Shown here one piece after another: positions 7,441-15,402 of a stretch of 15,402 nucleotides of DNA. Numbering within the stretch: position 1 is the stretch's first letter; each line of letters starts with the position of its first letter. Source of the DNA: Desulfobulbaceae bacterium UBA5123 (GTDB lineage: Bacteria > Desulfobacterota > Desulfobulbia > Desulfobulbales > UBA5123); the NCBI GenBank assembly GCA_002415465.1, contig DHYT01000122.1, positions 5,240 to 20,641 on the forward strand. Direction: 5' to 3'. The notes under the pieces were generated by a model. It saw only the letters and a list, made by a program, of their open reading frames with translations. It was not told the origin of the DNA and did not search any database. The position numbers and the translations under genes were made by a program.

Positions 7441-7468
7441 TCGCGGCGGCGTTTGTATCGCGCCGCGA
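7441..7468 (+). other. Stem-loop in the cheW-cheR gap
   Basis: TCGCGGCG (7441-7448) and CGCCGCGA (7461-7468) form a perfect 8-bp stem with a 12-nt loop. A second small stem, GCGCGG (7390-7395) with CCGCGC (7403-7408), lies just downstream of the cheW stop. Neither is followed by a T-run. Together they make the 160-nt gap structured and argue against translation starting at the ATG at 7434, directly in front of the stem. Confidence 0.45.
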
Positions 7469-7541
7469 TGCTTCACGCAGAAGCGGCAAAAAACCCATCC
7501 GGTATCCCTGGTGGGATTTTTGCATTGTGCTGCATGGCAAG

Positions 7542-8459
7542 ATGTTTATTCTTCGGGATTTTTTTGAAAAAAAGGTTGTCGGTGACGTAGGCCGGATCGG
7601 CAGCCGTTACGATGACGCCGCATTCCGCTGTCAATTGAGTGATGGTGAGTTTGCCAGGTTCAGCCGTCTTATCCACGACGTTGCCGGCATCAAGCTGCCC
7701 CCCGTTAAGAAGACCATGCTGGACGGGCGGTTGCGAAAGCGGCTGCGGGCGGTCGGCGCCGTTTCCTTTGCGGAATACTTCGATTATCTCGCCTCGCCGG
7801 AAGGGCAGGAGTTGGAACTGCACAACATGTTGGATGCCGTCAGCACCAACAAGACCGACTTTTTCCGTGAGCCGAAACATTTCCAGTGGCTAAGCGAACG
7901 CGTCTTGCCAGAGATCAGGGGCCGGGCGCGGAATGGTCGGCAACGGCGGATTCGGCTCTGGAGCGCCGGTTGCTCCACGGGCAAGGAACCGTATACCCTG
8001 GCCATGGTGCTGGCCGAGTTTTGCGATCTGTATCAGGATATCGATTATTCGATTCTGGCCACGGATATCTCAACGGCGGCCCTTGCCAAGGCACGGCTGG
8101 CAATCTATGAAGATTACAAGATCGAGCCGGTGCCGGTCGCGCTCCGCAACAAGTATCTCCTCCGTGGGGACGGCGACCGGCAAGGGTACCATCGCGTCGC
8201 GCCGCGTTTGCGGCGCAAGGTGGATTTCAGGCGGCTTAACTTCATGGATGCGGTTTTTGATATCGACGCGCCGCTTGATATCATTTTTTGCCGGAACGTC
8301 ATCATCTATTTCGATAAACAGACCCAGGCCGAACTCTTCAAGAAATTCTACCGGCATCTTGCGCCGGGCGGGTATCTGTTTATCGGCCATTCCGAATCCC
8401 TGTTGGGGATAGACGGCAAGATGCGGAGGATTGCGCCCACCATTTTTCAAAAGAAATAG
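7542..8459 (+). CDS. cheR: Chemotaxis protein methyltransferase CheR
   Basis: A 305-aa enzyme that transfers methyl groups from S-adenosylmethionine to receptor glutamates. The start is uncertain: ATG 7542 is preferred because the extra 36 residues from ATG 7434 do not resemble CheR and cover a stem-loop, but neither start has a good ribosome binding site. An N-terminal helical domain ('LSDGEFARFSRLIHDVAGI') is followed by the catalytic 'TNKTDFFRE' (Arg109), the AdoMet loop 'WSAGCSTGKEPYTLAM' (140-155, with GKEP where GEEP is usual) and 'FCRNVIIYFDK'. A beta-subdomain with RGDGDRQGYHRV (208-219) follows the Gly-rich layout of pentapeptide-dependent CheR proteins, fitting the QFKEY end of the receptor in this cluster. 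Confidence 0.93.
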   Translation: MFILRDFFEKKVVGDVGRIGSRYDDAAFRCQLSDGEFARFSRLIHDVAGIKLPPVKKTMLDGRLRKRLRAVGAVSFAEYFDYLASPEGQELELHNMLDAVSTNKTDFFREPKHFQWLSERVLPEIRGRARNGRQRRIRLWSAGCSTGKEPYTLAMVLAEFCDLYQDIDYSILATDISTAALAKARLAIYEDYKIEPVPVALRNKYLLRGDGDRQGYHRVAPRLRRKVDFRRLNFMDAVFDIDAPLDIIFCRNVIIYFDKQTQAELFKKFYRHLAPGGYLFIGHSESLLGIDGKMRRIAPTIFQKK

Positions 8460-8575
8460 GTGCGGGCGGCGTCAACCGGATCATTCCGATGGATATGTCG
8501 GGAGAGGGATGTTAGTATTCATGATCTTTTCAGTTTTTCGTTAACTGCGGTGGCACCGGCCTCGGGGGGAGGCGG

Positions 8576-9697
8576 GTGGCATGGACACGGCATCCTGTCG
8601 GACAGAAAACAGACGGTTCTCATCATTTGAAAACAACCAATAAAATCAAGGTGCTCATTGTTGACGACTCCGCCTTGGTGCGTCAGGCGTTAACCGACGT
8701 GTTGACCTCCGATCCGGCCATTACGGTGCTGGGCGCGGCAAGGGACCCCTTTGTCGCGGCGGAGATCATGGCCAAGGAGGCGCCGGATGTCATCGTGTTG
8801 GACGTGGAGATGCCGCGCATGGATGGCATCACCTTCCTGCACAAGATCATGAGTCAGCATCCCCTGCCGGTGGTGATGTGTTCGACCCTGACCGAGCAAG
8901 GGGCGGAAACCACCCTGAAGGCCCTTGAGTACGGGGCGGTGGAGATTATCCAGAAGCCGAAGCTGGGCACCAAGAAGTTCATCGAGGAATCGCGGATTGC
9001 CATCTGTGACGTGGTCAAGGCCGCGTGCGGGGTACGGGTGACGAGAAATATCCGGAAAACGATGGTGGTGGAAAAGAAGTTGACCGCCGACGCCATCCTG
9101 CCTCCACCCGACAAGAAGGCGATGGTGCAGACCACCGAGCGGGTGGTGGCGATCGGCGCGTCGACCGGCGGCACCGAGGCGTTGAAGGATGTCTTGGAGT
9201 CGTTGCCGCCCGATTGTTCAGGCATTGTTATCGTGCAACATATGCCGGAGGGATTTACCCGCGCTTTTGCCGACCGGCTCGACCGGCTCTGCCGGATTCA
9301 TGTTCGGGAAGCGCAAGACGGTGATTCCGTCCTGCGGGGGCAGGCCCTGATCGCGCCGGGGAACAGGCATATGCTTCTCAAACGCAGCGGCGCCAGATAC
9401 TATGTCGAGTTGAAGGACGGTCCGTTGGTTTGCCGGCACCGGCCCTCCGTGGATGTTCTTTTCCGCTCCACCGCCCGGTACGCGGGTAAAAACGCGGTGG
9501 GCATCATCATGACCGGCATGGGTGATGACGGTGCAAAAGGAATGCTTGAGATGAAGAATGCGGGCGCGTATACTATTGCCCAAGATGAACAGAGTTGCGT
9601 GGTCTTCGGCATGCCCAAGGAGGCGATCAAGCTCAACGGCGTCGACAAGGTGGCCGGTCTTGCCGAGATCGGTCAACAGATCGTTAAACTTGGGTAA
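8576..9697 (+). CDS. cheB: Receptor methylesterase/glutamine amidase CheB
   Basis: A phosphorylation-activated enzyme that removes receptor methyl groups and deamidates glutamines, opposing CheR and giving adaptation. From GTG 8576 it has 373 aa. That start has a GGAGG only 3 nt upstream; the TTG at 8627 is an alternative just before the conserved '[12 protein letters not shown]'. The REC domain (about 24-145) has Asp30, Asp31, phospho-acceptor Asp76 and a Lys in 'IIQKPKLG'. A linker leads to the esterase domain (about 185-373) with the full triad: Ser196 (GASTGG), His222 (VQHMPEGF) and Asp318 (MTGMGDDG). All key residues are present and length is normal. It follows cheR by 116 nt in which I see no further gene. 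CheA is its presumed phosphodonor. Confidence 0.95.
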   Translation: MAWTRHPVGQKTDGSHHLKTTNKIKVLIVDDSALVRQALTDVLTSDPAITVLGAARDPFVAAEIMAKEAPDVIVLDVEMPRMDGITFLHKIMSQHPLPVVMCSTLTEQGAETTLKALEYGAVEIIQKPKLGTKKFIEESRIAICDVVKAACGVRVTRNIRKTMVVEKKLTADAILPPPDKKAMVQTTERVVAIGASTGGTEALKDVLESLPPDCSGIVIVQHMPEGFTRAFADRLDRLCRIHVREAQDGDSVLRGQALIAPGNRHMLLKRSGARYYVELKDGPLVCRHRPSVDVLFRSTARYAGKNAVGIIMTGMGDDGAKGMLEMKNAGAYTIAQDEQSCVVFGMPKEAIKLNGVDKVAGLAEIGQQIVKLG

Positions 9698-9748
9698 TTA
9701 GAGCTTGTTCTGCTTTATTCTTCTGTTATTATCTTAATGATGATCAGT

Positions 9749-9787
9749 GGCGGGAGCTTGGGGGCTGACCTGTGGTGGAATCCCGCC
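9749..9787 (+). other. Stem-loop upstream of the HEAT-REC gene
   Basis: GGCGGGA (9749-9755) pairs with TCCCGCC (9781-9787) across a 25-nt loop and is followed by TTATTTT (9788-9794). It lies in the 122-nt gap after cheB. The T-rich tail makes a weak terminator or attenuator possible; the long loop makes it less convincing. Confidence 0.4.
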
Positions 9788-9819
9788 TTATTTTCCGGCT
9801 TACTATGTGAGAAAAGAAT

Positions 9820-11418
9820 ATGGAATCTTTAGCGGGTTTTACGCAAAAGGACATGATCGAGCAGATCATGATCCTGGATGAAATAAAGGAAAAGCGGCAG
9901 GCGGAGGCGATACCGGCCCTGTTTGATCTGTATGCCACCCCGGCCGCCGATTCCGCGGTTGACGAGATGGTCTATCACACCCTCTTCGAGTTGCTCGTCG
10001 GCCGCGAGGCGGAAATATTGCAAGGTCTCAGGCACCAGGCGCGTCGGGTTCGCCTGCTCTGTATCCGCCAGGCCGGCGAATCCGCCTCCACCGGGGCCAA
10101 ACCGGTTCTCCTCGACATGCTCAAGAATGAGCAGGACCCGGAGATGGCGGGCGAGATGATTCGTTCTCTCGGCCGCTTCCGAACCGAGGACCTGATCGGG
10201 GCCTTGCTGCCGTATCTCAAGCACGACGATTATTCCGTTGCCGCCTGGACCATGCAGGCCCTGGTCGGGATCGGCGGCGCTGCCGCTCGGGACGCCCTGC
10301 GGGAGAGCGTTGCGACGGGGGCCGCCACGCTGGGGGCCAAGGATATCTGTGAGCTGACAACCGCCCTGGCCGTTGAAAACCTGGCCCAGCTTGCCGACGA
10401 TCACGTCATCGCCTTTCTGGTCGGACATATCCATCACCTCAATCCCTCCTTCCGGCGGGTGGTGATCAACGCCCTGGTCGGCATCGGCGCTGACGCCCTG
10501 GATGCCCTTGAGGAATGCCTGGAGAAAGGCGACAAGGATGAACGGATCATGGCCGCCAATATCATCGGCATGATGGGCGAGAAGGAGGGGGCGGACATCC
10601 TCATCGATCTCCTTGACGAGGGCGAAGATCTCGACGGCAACCTCAGGTTTGCCGTTTATGAGGCCCTGGGCAGGATCAACTCCCTGAAGTGTGTGGTCGG
10701 CCTTGCCGACGGACTTGCCGAAACCGACGCCATGGTCTTGATGTCGGTGATCATCGGCATGGATAATCTCTGTAACCCCGGGATCGTCAAGGCGGTGAAC
10801 GAGGCGCTTGCCAAGGTTAACGAACAGAGCCTGTTGATCGCCAAAACCATTGCCAACGCCCATGCGGTGAAGCTTTTTGGCGCCTTGTACGAGGCCGGGG
10901 CGCATGGCGACACCCTGCTCAAGGCCGTTGCCGAGGCCGGCGATCAGGAGGCGATTGCCCTGTTCCAAGGCGAACTCGAACGAATCGGCGGCGACAAGGC
11001 CGTGGCCGACGGCAAAAAACTCGCCGCCGGCGGCGCCGCCGCGGCAGTCACCGGCAAGATTCTTGCCGCCGACGACTCCAAGGCGATCATCTTCTTCTAT
11101 AAGGGGGTGGCCACCGAGATGGGGGTCGAGATGGTGACGGTGCCGGACGGCAAGGACGCCTTCGAGTACCTGCAGGAAAATACCGACATCGATCTTCTGA
11201 TCACCGACATGAACATGCCGGTCATGGATGGGGTGGAGCTGACCAAGAAGGTGCGCGAGTTGTCGCAATGGCGTGAGCTGCCGATCATCATGGCGACCAC
11301 CGAGTCGGAAAAGGCCCAGTCGGACCTGGCCCGGGCGGCCGGGGTGAACGATTTTCTTTCCAAGCCGTTTACCGGCGAGCAGCTCAAGGAGAAGATCGGA
11401 CAGTACCTGTCGTCCTGA
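9820..11418 (+). CDS. HEAT-repeat protein with C-terminal REC domain, likely cluster output
   Basis: A 532-aa protein starting at ATG 9820 behind a purine-rich GAGAAAAG. Residues 1 to about 395 are helical and match HEAT/PBS-lyase-like repeats, e.g. 'LLPYLKHDDYSVAAWTMQAL' (about 127-146), 'RRVVINALVGIGADALDALE' and 'RIMAANIIGMMGEKEGADIL'. An Ala/Gly linker (about 400-412) leads to a REC domain (about 413-532) with the acidic pair in 'ILAADDSK', phospho-acceptor Asp463 (TDMNMPVMDG), Thr in 'MATTE' and Lys in 'FLSKPF'. HEAT repeats normally bind proteins, so phosphorylation may switch binding to an unknown partner. No other REC protein except CheB is present and no CheY was found, so this is the probable CheA target in the cluster. 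Last gene before an intrinsic terminator. Confidence 0.9.
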   Translation: MESLAGFTQKDMIEQIMILDEIKEKRQAEAIPALFDLYATPAADSAVDEMVYHTLFELLVGREAEILQGLRHQARRVRLLCIRQAGESASTGAKPVLLDMLKNEQDPEMAGEMIRSLGRFRTEDLIGALLPYLKHDDYSVAAWTMQALVGIGGAAARDALRESVATGAATLGAKDICELTTALAVENLAQLADDHVIAFLVGHIHHLNPSFRRVVINALVGIGADALDALEECLEKGDKDERIMAANIIGMMGEKEGADILIDLLDEGEDLDGNLRFAVYEALGRINSLKCVVGLADGLAETDAMVLMSVIIGMDNLCNPGIVKAVNEALAKVNEQSLLIAKTIANAHAVKLFGALYEAGAHGDTLLKAVAEAGDQEAIALFQGELERIGGDKAVADGKKLAAGGAAAAVTGKILAADDSKAIIFFYKGVATEMGVEMVTVPDGKDAFEYLQENTDIDLLITDMNMPVMDGVELTKKVRELSQWRELPIIMATTESEKAQSDLARAAGVNDFLSKPFTGEQLKEKIGQYLSS

Positions 11419-11443
11419 GGTTCAAGGCAAGCGGAATTGCGCG

Positions 11444-11491
11444 GCCCGGAAAGGGATGCCTAGCGGCGTACCTCTTCCGGGCTTTCTTTTT
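11444..11491 (+). terminator. Intrinsic terminator of the chemosensory cluster
   Basis: GCCCGGAA (11444-11451) pairs with TTCCGGGC (11475-11482), extended by partial pairing inside, and is followed directly by TTTCTTTTT (11483-11491). It begins 26 nt after the HEAT-REC stop. The T-run is only on the plus-strand side, and the element overlaps the last codons of the convergent MFS gene. Confidence 0.78.
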
Positions 11492-12788
11492 GCGCGTCAG
11501 GGCTCAATTGCACGTAGGCGGTCCAGAGGATGCCGGGGATGAGAAAGATCAAGGCCAGGCGGATCATGGCCGCGCGGGGGACGACCCCGGCGTCAAGCGC
11601 CGCGCCGGTAAAGTAGGTGGAGAGGCTCAGGACGAGGGTCAGCAACGCCATCTCGGCGGCGAAGACCCGGCCGCGAAACCGGTCGGGGACCATGCGCTGG
11701 AGGAGGTTGGTGCTGAACACCCACTGTACCGAGCCGCCCATGTGGCCCAGGAGGACCAGCGGGGCGGCCTTGAGGATGGTGGGGGCCTGGCTGAAAAGCA
11801 GGTAGGCCGCGCAGGCGACGAAAAAGGAGAGGCCGATGGAGCGGTGCATGGCGTGATGCCCCTCGCCCAGATAGCGCCAGGCCAGGATCGGGCCGATGGC
11901 GGCGCCGATGCCGCGGAAGCTGTAGAGGATGCCGCTGCCCCCGCCATGGCCGGGGACCGTGAACACCTGTTCGCCGAAGACGGTGAGCAGGACGAAGATG
12001 CCGCCGGAGAGCGCCCAGCCGCTCTTCACCAGCAGCAATGCCCCGACCTGGCGGTTGGCGATCACGTAGCGGCATCCCTCGGCAAGATCGGTCAGGCCGG
12101 TGTAATCCCGCCAGGTGGGTTTTTGGGGCTGCGGTTGCCGCTTGGGATGCGGCAAGGGAAGGCCGGCCAGCAGCCAGGCCGAGATCAGGAAGGTGACGGC
12201 GTCGATGACAATGGCGGTTCGCCAGCCTGCCATGGCCGAAATGAAGCCGCCCATGGCGGCGCCGATGGCCAGCATCACCGACCAGGTCGCGCCGCCCAGG
12301 GCGTTGGCGACGTTCAGTTCGTGGGGGTGGCAGAGGTTCGGGATCGAAGCGCGACGGGCCGGATCAAAAAATGTCCAGAGCGATTCCTGCACCAGCGCCA
12401 GGGTGTACACCATCCACACCTGATCCGGCCGCTTGACCAGCAGAAAGCAGAGGACAATGCCGGCGCGCACGAGATCGCAGGCGATCATCAGCGTCTTGCG
12501 CGGCAACCGGTCGGTGAGGACGCCTGCGGCCGGGCCCAGAATGGCGGAGGGGATGAACTTGGCGATCAGGAACCAGCTCACCGCGTGGCCGGTGCCGGTG
12601 AGTTGGTTCAGCAGGACAAAGATGGCGATATAGTTGAACCAGTTGCCGAGCTGGCTGATCACCCCGGCCAGCCAGAGCCTGCGAAAGCGGGCGTTGTCGG
12701 TGAGGATGGTTTTATAGGACCGCCAGTTCCCCACCGGCAGATAGGGGGGGGCTTGGTTCGCGCCGGCGGCGCGGGGGCTGTGACTCAT
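11460..12788 (-). CDS. Major facilitator superfamily exporter (MFS_3/EntS-like)
   Basis: An inner-membrane secondary transporter of 442 aa from ATG 12788; an in-frame GTG at 12797 is possible, but the AGG upstream spaces better for the ATG. Many hydrophobic segments cover the protein, consistent with the usual 10-12 helices. The loop after helix 2 has the MFS motif A form 'GVLTDRLPRKTLMIACD', and 'VPDRFRGRVFAAEMALL' is its second-half counterpart. The pattern 'LWLAGVISQLGNWFNYIAIFVLL' near the start and 'FDPARRASIPNL' are typical of the MFS_3 group of drug and siderophore exporters. The substrate cannot be told from sequence. It is convergent with the chemosensory cluster and divergent from fbp, so probably its own unit. 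Its 3' end overlaps the cluster terminator. Confidence 0.9.
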   Translation of the reverse strand: MSHSPRAAGANQAPPYLPVGNWRSYKTILTDNARFRRLWLAGVISQLGNWFNYIAIFVLLNQLTGTGHAVSWFLIAKFIPSAILGPAAGVLTDRLPRKTLMIACDLVRAGIVLCFLLVKRPDQVWMVYTLALVQESLWTFFDPARRASIPNLCHPHELNVANALGGATWSVMLAIGAAMGGFISAMAGWRTAIVIDAVTFLISAWLLAGLPLPHPKRQPQPQKPTWRDYTGLTDLAEGCRYVIANRQVGALLLVKSGWALSGGIFVLLTVFGEQVFTVPGHGGGSGILYSFRGIGAAIGPILAWRYLGEGHHAMHRSIGLSFFVACAAYLLFSQAPTILKAAPLVLLGHMGGSVQWVFSTNLLQRMVPDRFRGRVFAAEMALLTLVLSLSTYFTGAALDAGVVPRAAMIRLALIFLIPGILWTAYVQLSPDAQKESPEEVRR

Positions 12789-12820
12789 TGCGGGCACACC
12801 TGTTCGGGTGGTTTTTGTAT

Positions 12821-12849
12821 TTGACCGTGCGTACGAATTTCCTTACTAT
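12821..12849 (+). promoter_or_regulatory. Sigma-70-type promoter for fbp
   Basis: TTGACC (12821-12826) is separated by exactly 17 nt from TACTAT (12844-12849). Transcription would start near 12856, giving an untranslated leader of about 90 nt before the fbp ATG. The match is good by eye; no activity data. Confidence 0.6.
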
Positions 12850-12853
12850 TACA

Positions 12854-12863
12854 GACAATTGTC
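12854..12863. promoter_or_regulatory. Palindrome at the predicted fbp transcription start
   Basis: GACAATTGTC is a perfect 10-bp palindrome lying over the start expected from the fbp promoter. A repressor could bind there and block fbp and possibly the divergent exporter gene. Palindromes this short occur by chance, so this is a candidate only. Confidence 0.3.
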
Positions 12864-12945
12864 GATATCGTAAAGGAATGATGAAATTTTGCTGATGTCG
12901 CCCCTGTCGGCGCATTGCATGAGAGAAACAGCGAGGGACTCTATA

Positions 12946-13962
12946 ATGAATAAACCATTGGGCATTACCGTCAGCCGCCATATCATGGACAGCCAGCGTT
13001 TGCACCCGGAGGCGACCGGCGAGCTGTCCGGCCTGCTGGGCGAATTGATCGTCGCCGCCAAGACCATCTCCGCCGAGGTGAACATGGCCGGGCTTGCCGA
13101 TATCCTCGGCCAGTCCGGCAAGGTCAACGTGCAGGGGGAGAAGGTGCAGAAGCTCGATGAGTTCGCCAACAACACCATCAAGCGGCGGATGGCGCAGTGC
13201 GGCTATCTCTGCGTGATGGGCTCCGAGGAGGAGGATGACATCATCCCGGTCAAGGAGGGCTACGTGGGCAAATACACCCTGACCTTCGATCCGCTTGACG
13301 GCTCCTCGAATATCGACGTCAACGTCAGCATCGGCACCATCTTTTCCATCCATCGCCGCCGGACCGCATCGGGGCAGGGGACGGTGGAGGACCTGCTCCA
13401 GAAGGGGCGGGATCAGGTCGCGGCCGGCTACATCATCTACGGCTCCAGCACCATGATGGTGTACACCACCGGCGAGGGGGTGCATGGCTTCACCCTCGAT
13501 CCCAGCGTCGGCGAGTTCTATCTCTCCCATCCCGATATCACCTTCCCGGCCCGGAGCAGGTATTACAGCGTCAACGAAGGCAACAGCCGCTACTGGAGCG
13601 AGGGGATGAGCCGCTATATCGAGTATCTGAAAAGCGAGGACAAGGCGACGCACCGCCCCTACAGCGCGCGCTATATCGGGTCGATGCTCGCCGACCTGCA
13701 CCGGAACCTGATTGCCGGCGGCATTTTCCTCTACCCGCGGGACTCCAAGGATCCCTCCAAGCCGGAAGGCAAGCTGCGCCTGCTCTATGAGGCGGCGCCC
13801 TTTGCCTTTGTCGTCGAACAGGCCGGCGGGCGGGCGATTACCGATGACGGCCGCAATATCCTGGACATCGAGCCCACCTCCCTGCATCAGCGGGTGCCGC
13901 TGGTCATCGGCAGCAGGCAGGATGTCGATATGTTCGAGCGGTTTATTACCGGCAAAAACTGA
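12946..13962 (+). CDS. fbp: Fructose-1,6-bisphosphatase, class I
   Basis: A 338-aa cytoplasmic enzyme that hydrolyses fructose 1,6-bisphosphate to fructose 6-phosphate, the committed step of gluconeogenesis and also part of the Calvin cycle. The start at 12946 (MNKPLGITV) has GAGGG upstream; the in-frame ATG at 12889 adds residues unlike the family. Metal and catalytic residues are present: the acidic run Glu94-Glu95-Glu96 and [10 protein letters not shown] (115-124, metal ligands Asp115 and Asp118). The sugar-phosphate site motifs '[20 protein letters not shown]' and '[17 protein letters not shown]' follow in order. Length matches bacterial class I enzymes (about 330-340 aa). It has its own promoter and is followed after 33 nt by an ExeA-like gene, suggesting co-transcription. 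No CBB-cycle genes are in the window, so gluconeogenesis is the default role. Confidence 0.96.
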   Translation: MNKPLGITVSRHIMDSQRLHPEATGELSGLLGELIVAAKTISAEVNMAGLADILGQSGKVNVQGEKVQKLDEFANNTIKRRMAQCGYLCVMGSEEEDDIIPVKEGYVGKYTLTFDPLDGSSNIDVNVSIGTIFSIHRRRTASGQGTVEDLLQKGRDQVAAGYIIYGSSTMMVYTTGEGVHGFTLDPSVGEFYLSHPDITFPARSRYYSVNEGNSRYWSEGMSRYIEYLKSEDKATHRPYSARYIGSMLADLHRNLIAGGIFLYPRDSKDPSKPEGKLRLLYEAAPFAFVVEQAGGRAITDDGRNILDIEPTSLHQRVPLVIGSRQDVDMFERFITGKN

Positions 13963-13995
13963 GCTTGGGCGCGACCGACCTACCGTGAGATTCAG

Positions 13996-15402
13996 ATGTA
14001 TAATACTTTTTTCGGGCTGAAGGAAAAACCGTTCAAGCTCGTACCCAACCCCGCCTATCTTTTCTTGAGTAAGAGCCATGAGGAGGCGCTGGCGCATCTC
14101 ACCTACGCCGTCTCGCAGGGCGACGGCTTCGTGGAGATCACCGGCGAGGTCGGCACCGGGAAAACCACCCTCTGCCGTTCTTTTCTGGAAAATCTCGATG
14201 CCTCGGTGGTGGCGGCCTATATCTTCAACCCCAAGCTCGATGCCGTGCAGTTGCTCAAGGCGATCAACGACGAGTTCGGCATCGACTCCACCCCGCAAAC
14301 CGTCAAGGAACTGATAGATGTCCTGAACGAATTTCTCATGCGCTGCAAGGGGGAGGGGAAAAAGGTCCTGCTGCTGGTCGACGAGGCGCAGAACCTGGGC
14401 AAGGATGTTCTGGAGCAACTGCGGCTGCTCTCAAACCTCGAAACCACCCGAGACAAACTCCTGCAAATCATCCTGGTCGGGCAACCGGAGCTGGCCGAGA
14501 TGCTTGCCTCCCATGAGCTGCGGCAGTTGGGGCAGCGGATCACCCTGAGTTGTCGCTTATCCGCCCTGACCCTTACCGAAACCGAGGAGTATGTGTTGCA
14601 CCGGATTGCGGTGGCCGCCCTCCGACCCGGTTTGAAGTTTGATCAGGCCGCCATCCGGCGCATCTATCGATATGCGGCCGGTGTTCCCCGCTTGATCAAT
14701 ATTGTCGCCGATCGGGCGTTGCTGATCGCCTATGGCCTCAACTCGCATGTGATCACCGAGGAGATTGTCAAAACCGCCATCGGCGAACTCGTCGGGGCCG
14801 ACCGGCGCGGTCGGTTATCCTGGATGCGGCCGCGGCGGATGCTGCCGGCCGCCATCGGCCTGGCCTGCTGCTGCCTTGCCGTTTACGCGCTGGCGGTGCT
14901 TCTCGGGGCTGGGGGAAGGGATTCCCGGCCGGATGTCGCCGCCGCAACCGTCTTGACGAGCCCCGGCGACGTGGCGGTTGCCGGCCATGCCGCGGACGGC
15001 TCTTCCCCCTCGGCTGTTTTCCGAGATTTCCTTGCCTCGGTGCCGTTTTCTTCGTCCAGGCGGGAGGCCTTCCTGTCGACATTGGCGGTCTGGGATCATG
15101 GCCTGCCGGTCCGCGACGAGCTCGATGCGGTGGCGGATGACCAGACATTCTTCAGGTTGGCGGGAGAGCAGAATGGTTTCATGCTGCGGCGGGAGACCGA
15201 CCTTGATTGCCTCCGCGCCCTGGGCTTGCCGGCGATCCTTGAGATGCGCGCTCCCGGCGGGGGGCGGTCGATATATCTGACGGTCGCGGGGATGGGGCCT
15301 GGCGTTTTTACCCTGCGGGGCGGGGAACGCGAAATCGAGGTAGGCGAGGCGGGTTTTCGCTCCCGTTTGGCAGGGACGGCCCATATCCCCCCGGAAAAAT
15401 TT
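13996..15402 (+). CDS. ExeA/GspA-like AAA ATPase with C-terminal periplasmic domain (cut by window edge)
   Basis: 469 codons are visible from ATG 13996, open to the right edge. Residues 1 to about 265 are the AAA ATPase of the ExeA/GspA group: the typical N-terminus 'MYNTFFGLKEKPFKLVPNP', Walker A GEVGTGKTT (50-58), Walker B with Asp129-Glu130 (LLLVDEAQNL), sensor region 'ILVGQPEL' and 'GVPRLINIVADRALL'. One membrane helix follows (about 280-300). From about residue 340 a periplasmic region resembles the C39-peptidase-like domain of GspA proteins ('LDCLRALGLPAILEM', 'FTLRGGEREIEV'); its end, and any peptidoglycan-binding domain, lie outside. In Aeromonas, ExeA helps assemble the type II secretin through the cell wall. 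The partner gene exeB/gspB may lie downstream. The weak ribosome site (GAGA) and 33-nt gap suggest dependence on fbp transcription. Confidence 0.9.
   Translation, partial: MYNTFFGLKEKPFKLVPNPAYLFLSKSHEEALAHLTYAVSQGDGFVEITGEVGTGKTTLCRSFLENLDASVVAAYIFNPKLDAVQLLKAINDEFGIDSTPQTVKELIDVLNEFLMRCKGEGKKVLLLVDEAQNLGKDVLEQLRLLSNLETTRDKLLQIILVGQPELAEMLASHELRQLGQRITLSCRLSALTLTETEEYVLHRIAVAALRPGLKFDQAAIRRIYRYAAGVPRLINIVADRALLIAYGLNSHVITEEIVKTAIGELVGADRRGRLSWMRPRRMLPAAIGLACCCLAVYALAVLLGAGGRDSRPDVAAATVLTSPGDVAVAGHAADGSSPSAVFRDFLASVPFSSSRREAFLSTLAVWDHGLPVRDELDAVADDQTFFRLAGEQNGFMLRRETDLDCLRALGLPAILEMRAPGGGRSIYLTVAGMGPGVFTLRGGEREIEVGEAGFRSRLAGTAHIPPEKF

Noticed and set aside
8550..8575. TGGCAC at about 8550 as a sigma-54 -24 element before cheB
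   Set aside because: The -12 position does not carry the required GC (TTGC-like) element at the correct spacing.
9829..11268. 479-aa open frame antisense to the HEAT-REC gene
   Set aside because: Shadow frame; the plus strand encodes a REC domain with all conserved residues.
11490..12824. 444-aa open frame on the plus strand opposite the MFS gene
   Set aside because: Gly/Ala/Asp/His-rich shadow of the transporter codons; the minus-strand product has convincing MFS helices and motifs.
12712..14418. 568-aa open frame on the minus strand over fbp and the start of the ExeA-like gene
   Set aside because: It is antisense to two genes with clear family motifs, has no recognisable domain and has biased composition typical of a shadow frame in GC-rich DNA.
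1..15402. CRISPR arrays, tRNA/rRNA genes, insertion sequences or phage genes
   Set aside because: No regularly spaced repeats, no cloverleaf or rRNA sequence, and no transposase or integrase were recognised on reading both strands.

Overview
The window looks like a chromosomal segment of a GC-rich, Gram-negative, motile bacterium, most plausibly a member of the Desulfobacterota (former Deltaproteobacteria). The placement is tentative. It rests on a CheA carrying T2SSE_N-like repeats, a response regulator made of HEAT repeats plus REC, a 'two-CW' cysteine domain on a histidine kinase, and an ExeA/GspA-type ATPase. No ribosomal or other strict taxonomic marker is present.

Layout. (1) 1-1513, minus strand: the N-terminal part of a membrane sensor histidine kinase with a cytoplasmic two-CW cysteine domain; it is cut by the window edge just after the phospho-acceptor His. 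(2) 1514-1886: a divergent, partly AT-rich intergenic region. (3) 1887-11418, plus strand: a six-gene chemosensory cluster (receptor, cheA, cheW, cheR, cheB, HEAT-REC regulator) ending in an intrinsic terminator at 11444-11491. (4) 11460-12788, minus strand: an MFS exporter. (5) 12946-13962 and 13996-15402, plus strand: class I fructose-1,6-bisphosphatase, then an ExeA/GspA-like AAA ATPase cut by the right edge.

The outstanding feature is the first chemosensory gene. It encodes one polypeptide with a signal peptide, a complete periplasmic alpha-carbonic anhydrase with every catalytic residue visible, a His-rich linker and a membrane anchor, followed in frame by a whole methyl-accepting chemotaxis protein. 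The join shows a scar: a strong Shine-Dalgarno (AAAGGAGG) sits 7 nt before an in-frame TTG, and the next residues read like the normal N-terminus of a stand-alone receptor. The gene may therefore make both a long receptor with carbonic anhydrase and a short conventional one. The simplest inference is chemosensing of CO2/bicarbonate or of the pH change that CO2 hydration causes.

How the genes fit together: the receptor would control CheA through CheW. The CheR has the Gly-rich beta-subdomain seen in pentapeptide-tethered methyltransferases, and the receptor ends in QFKEY, which fits the tether pattern; CheB reverses methylation. No stand-alone CheY, CheC, CheD or CheZ is present, so the REC domain on the HEAT-repeat protein is the likely local output. 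The receptor also seems to lack a HAMP domain, and CheA carries an extra module resembling T2SSE_N/MshEN repeats.
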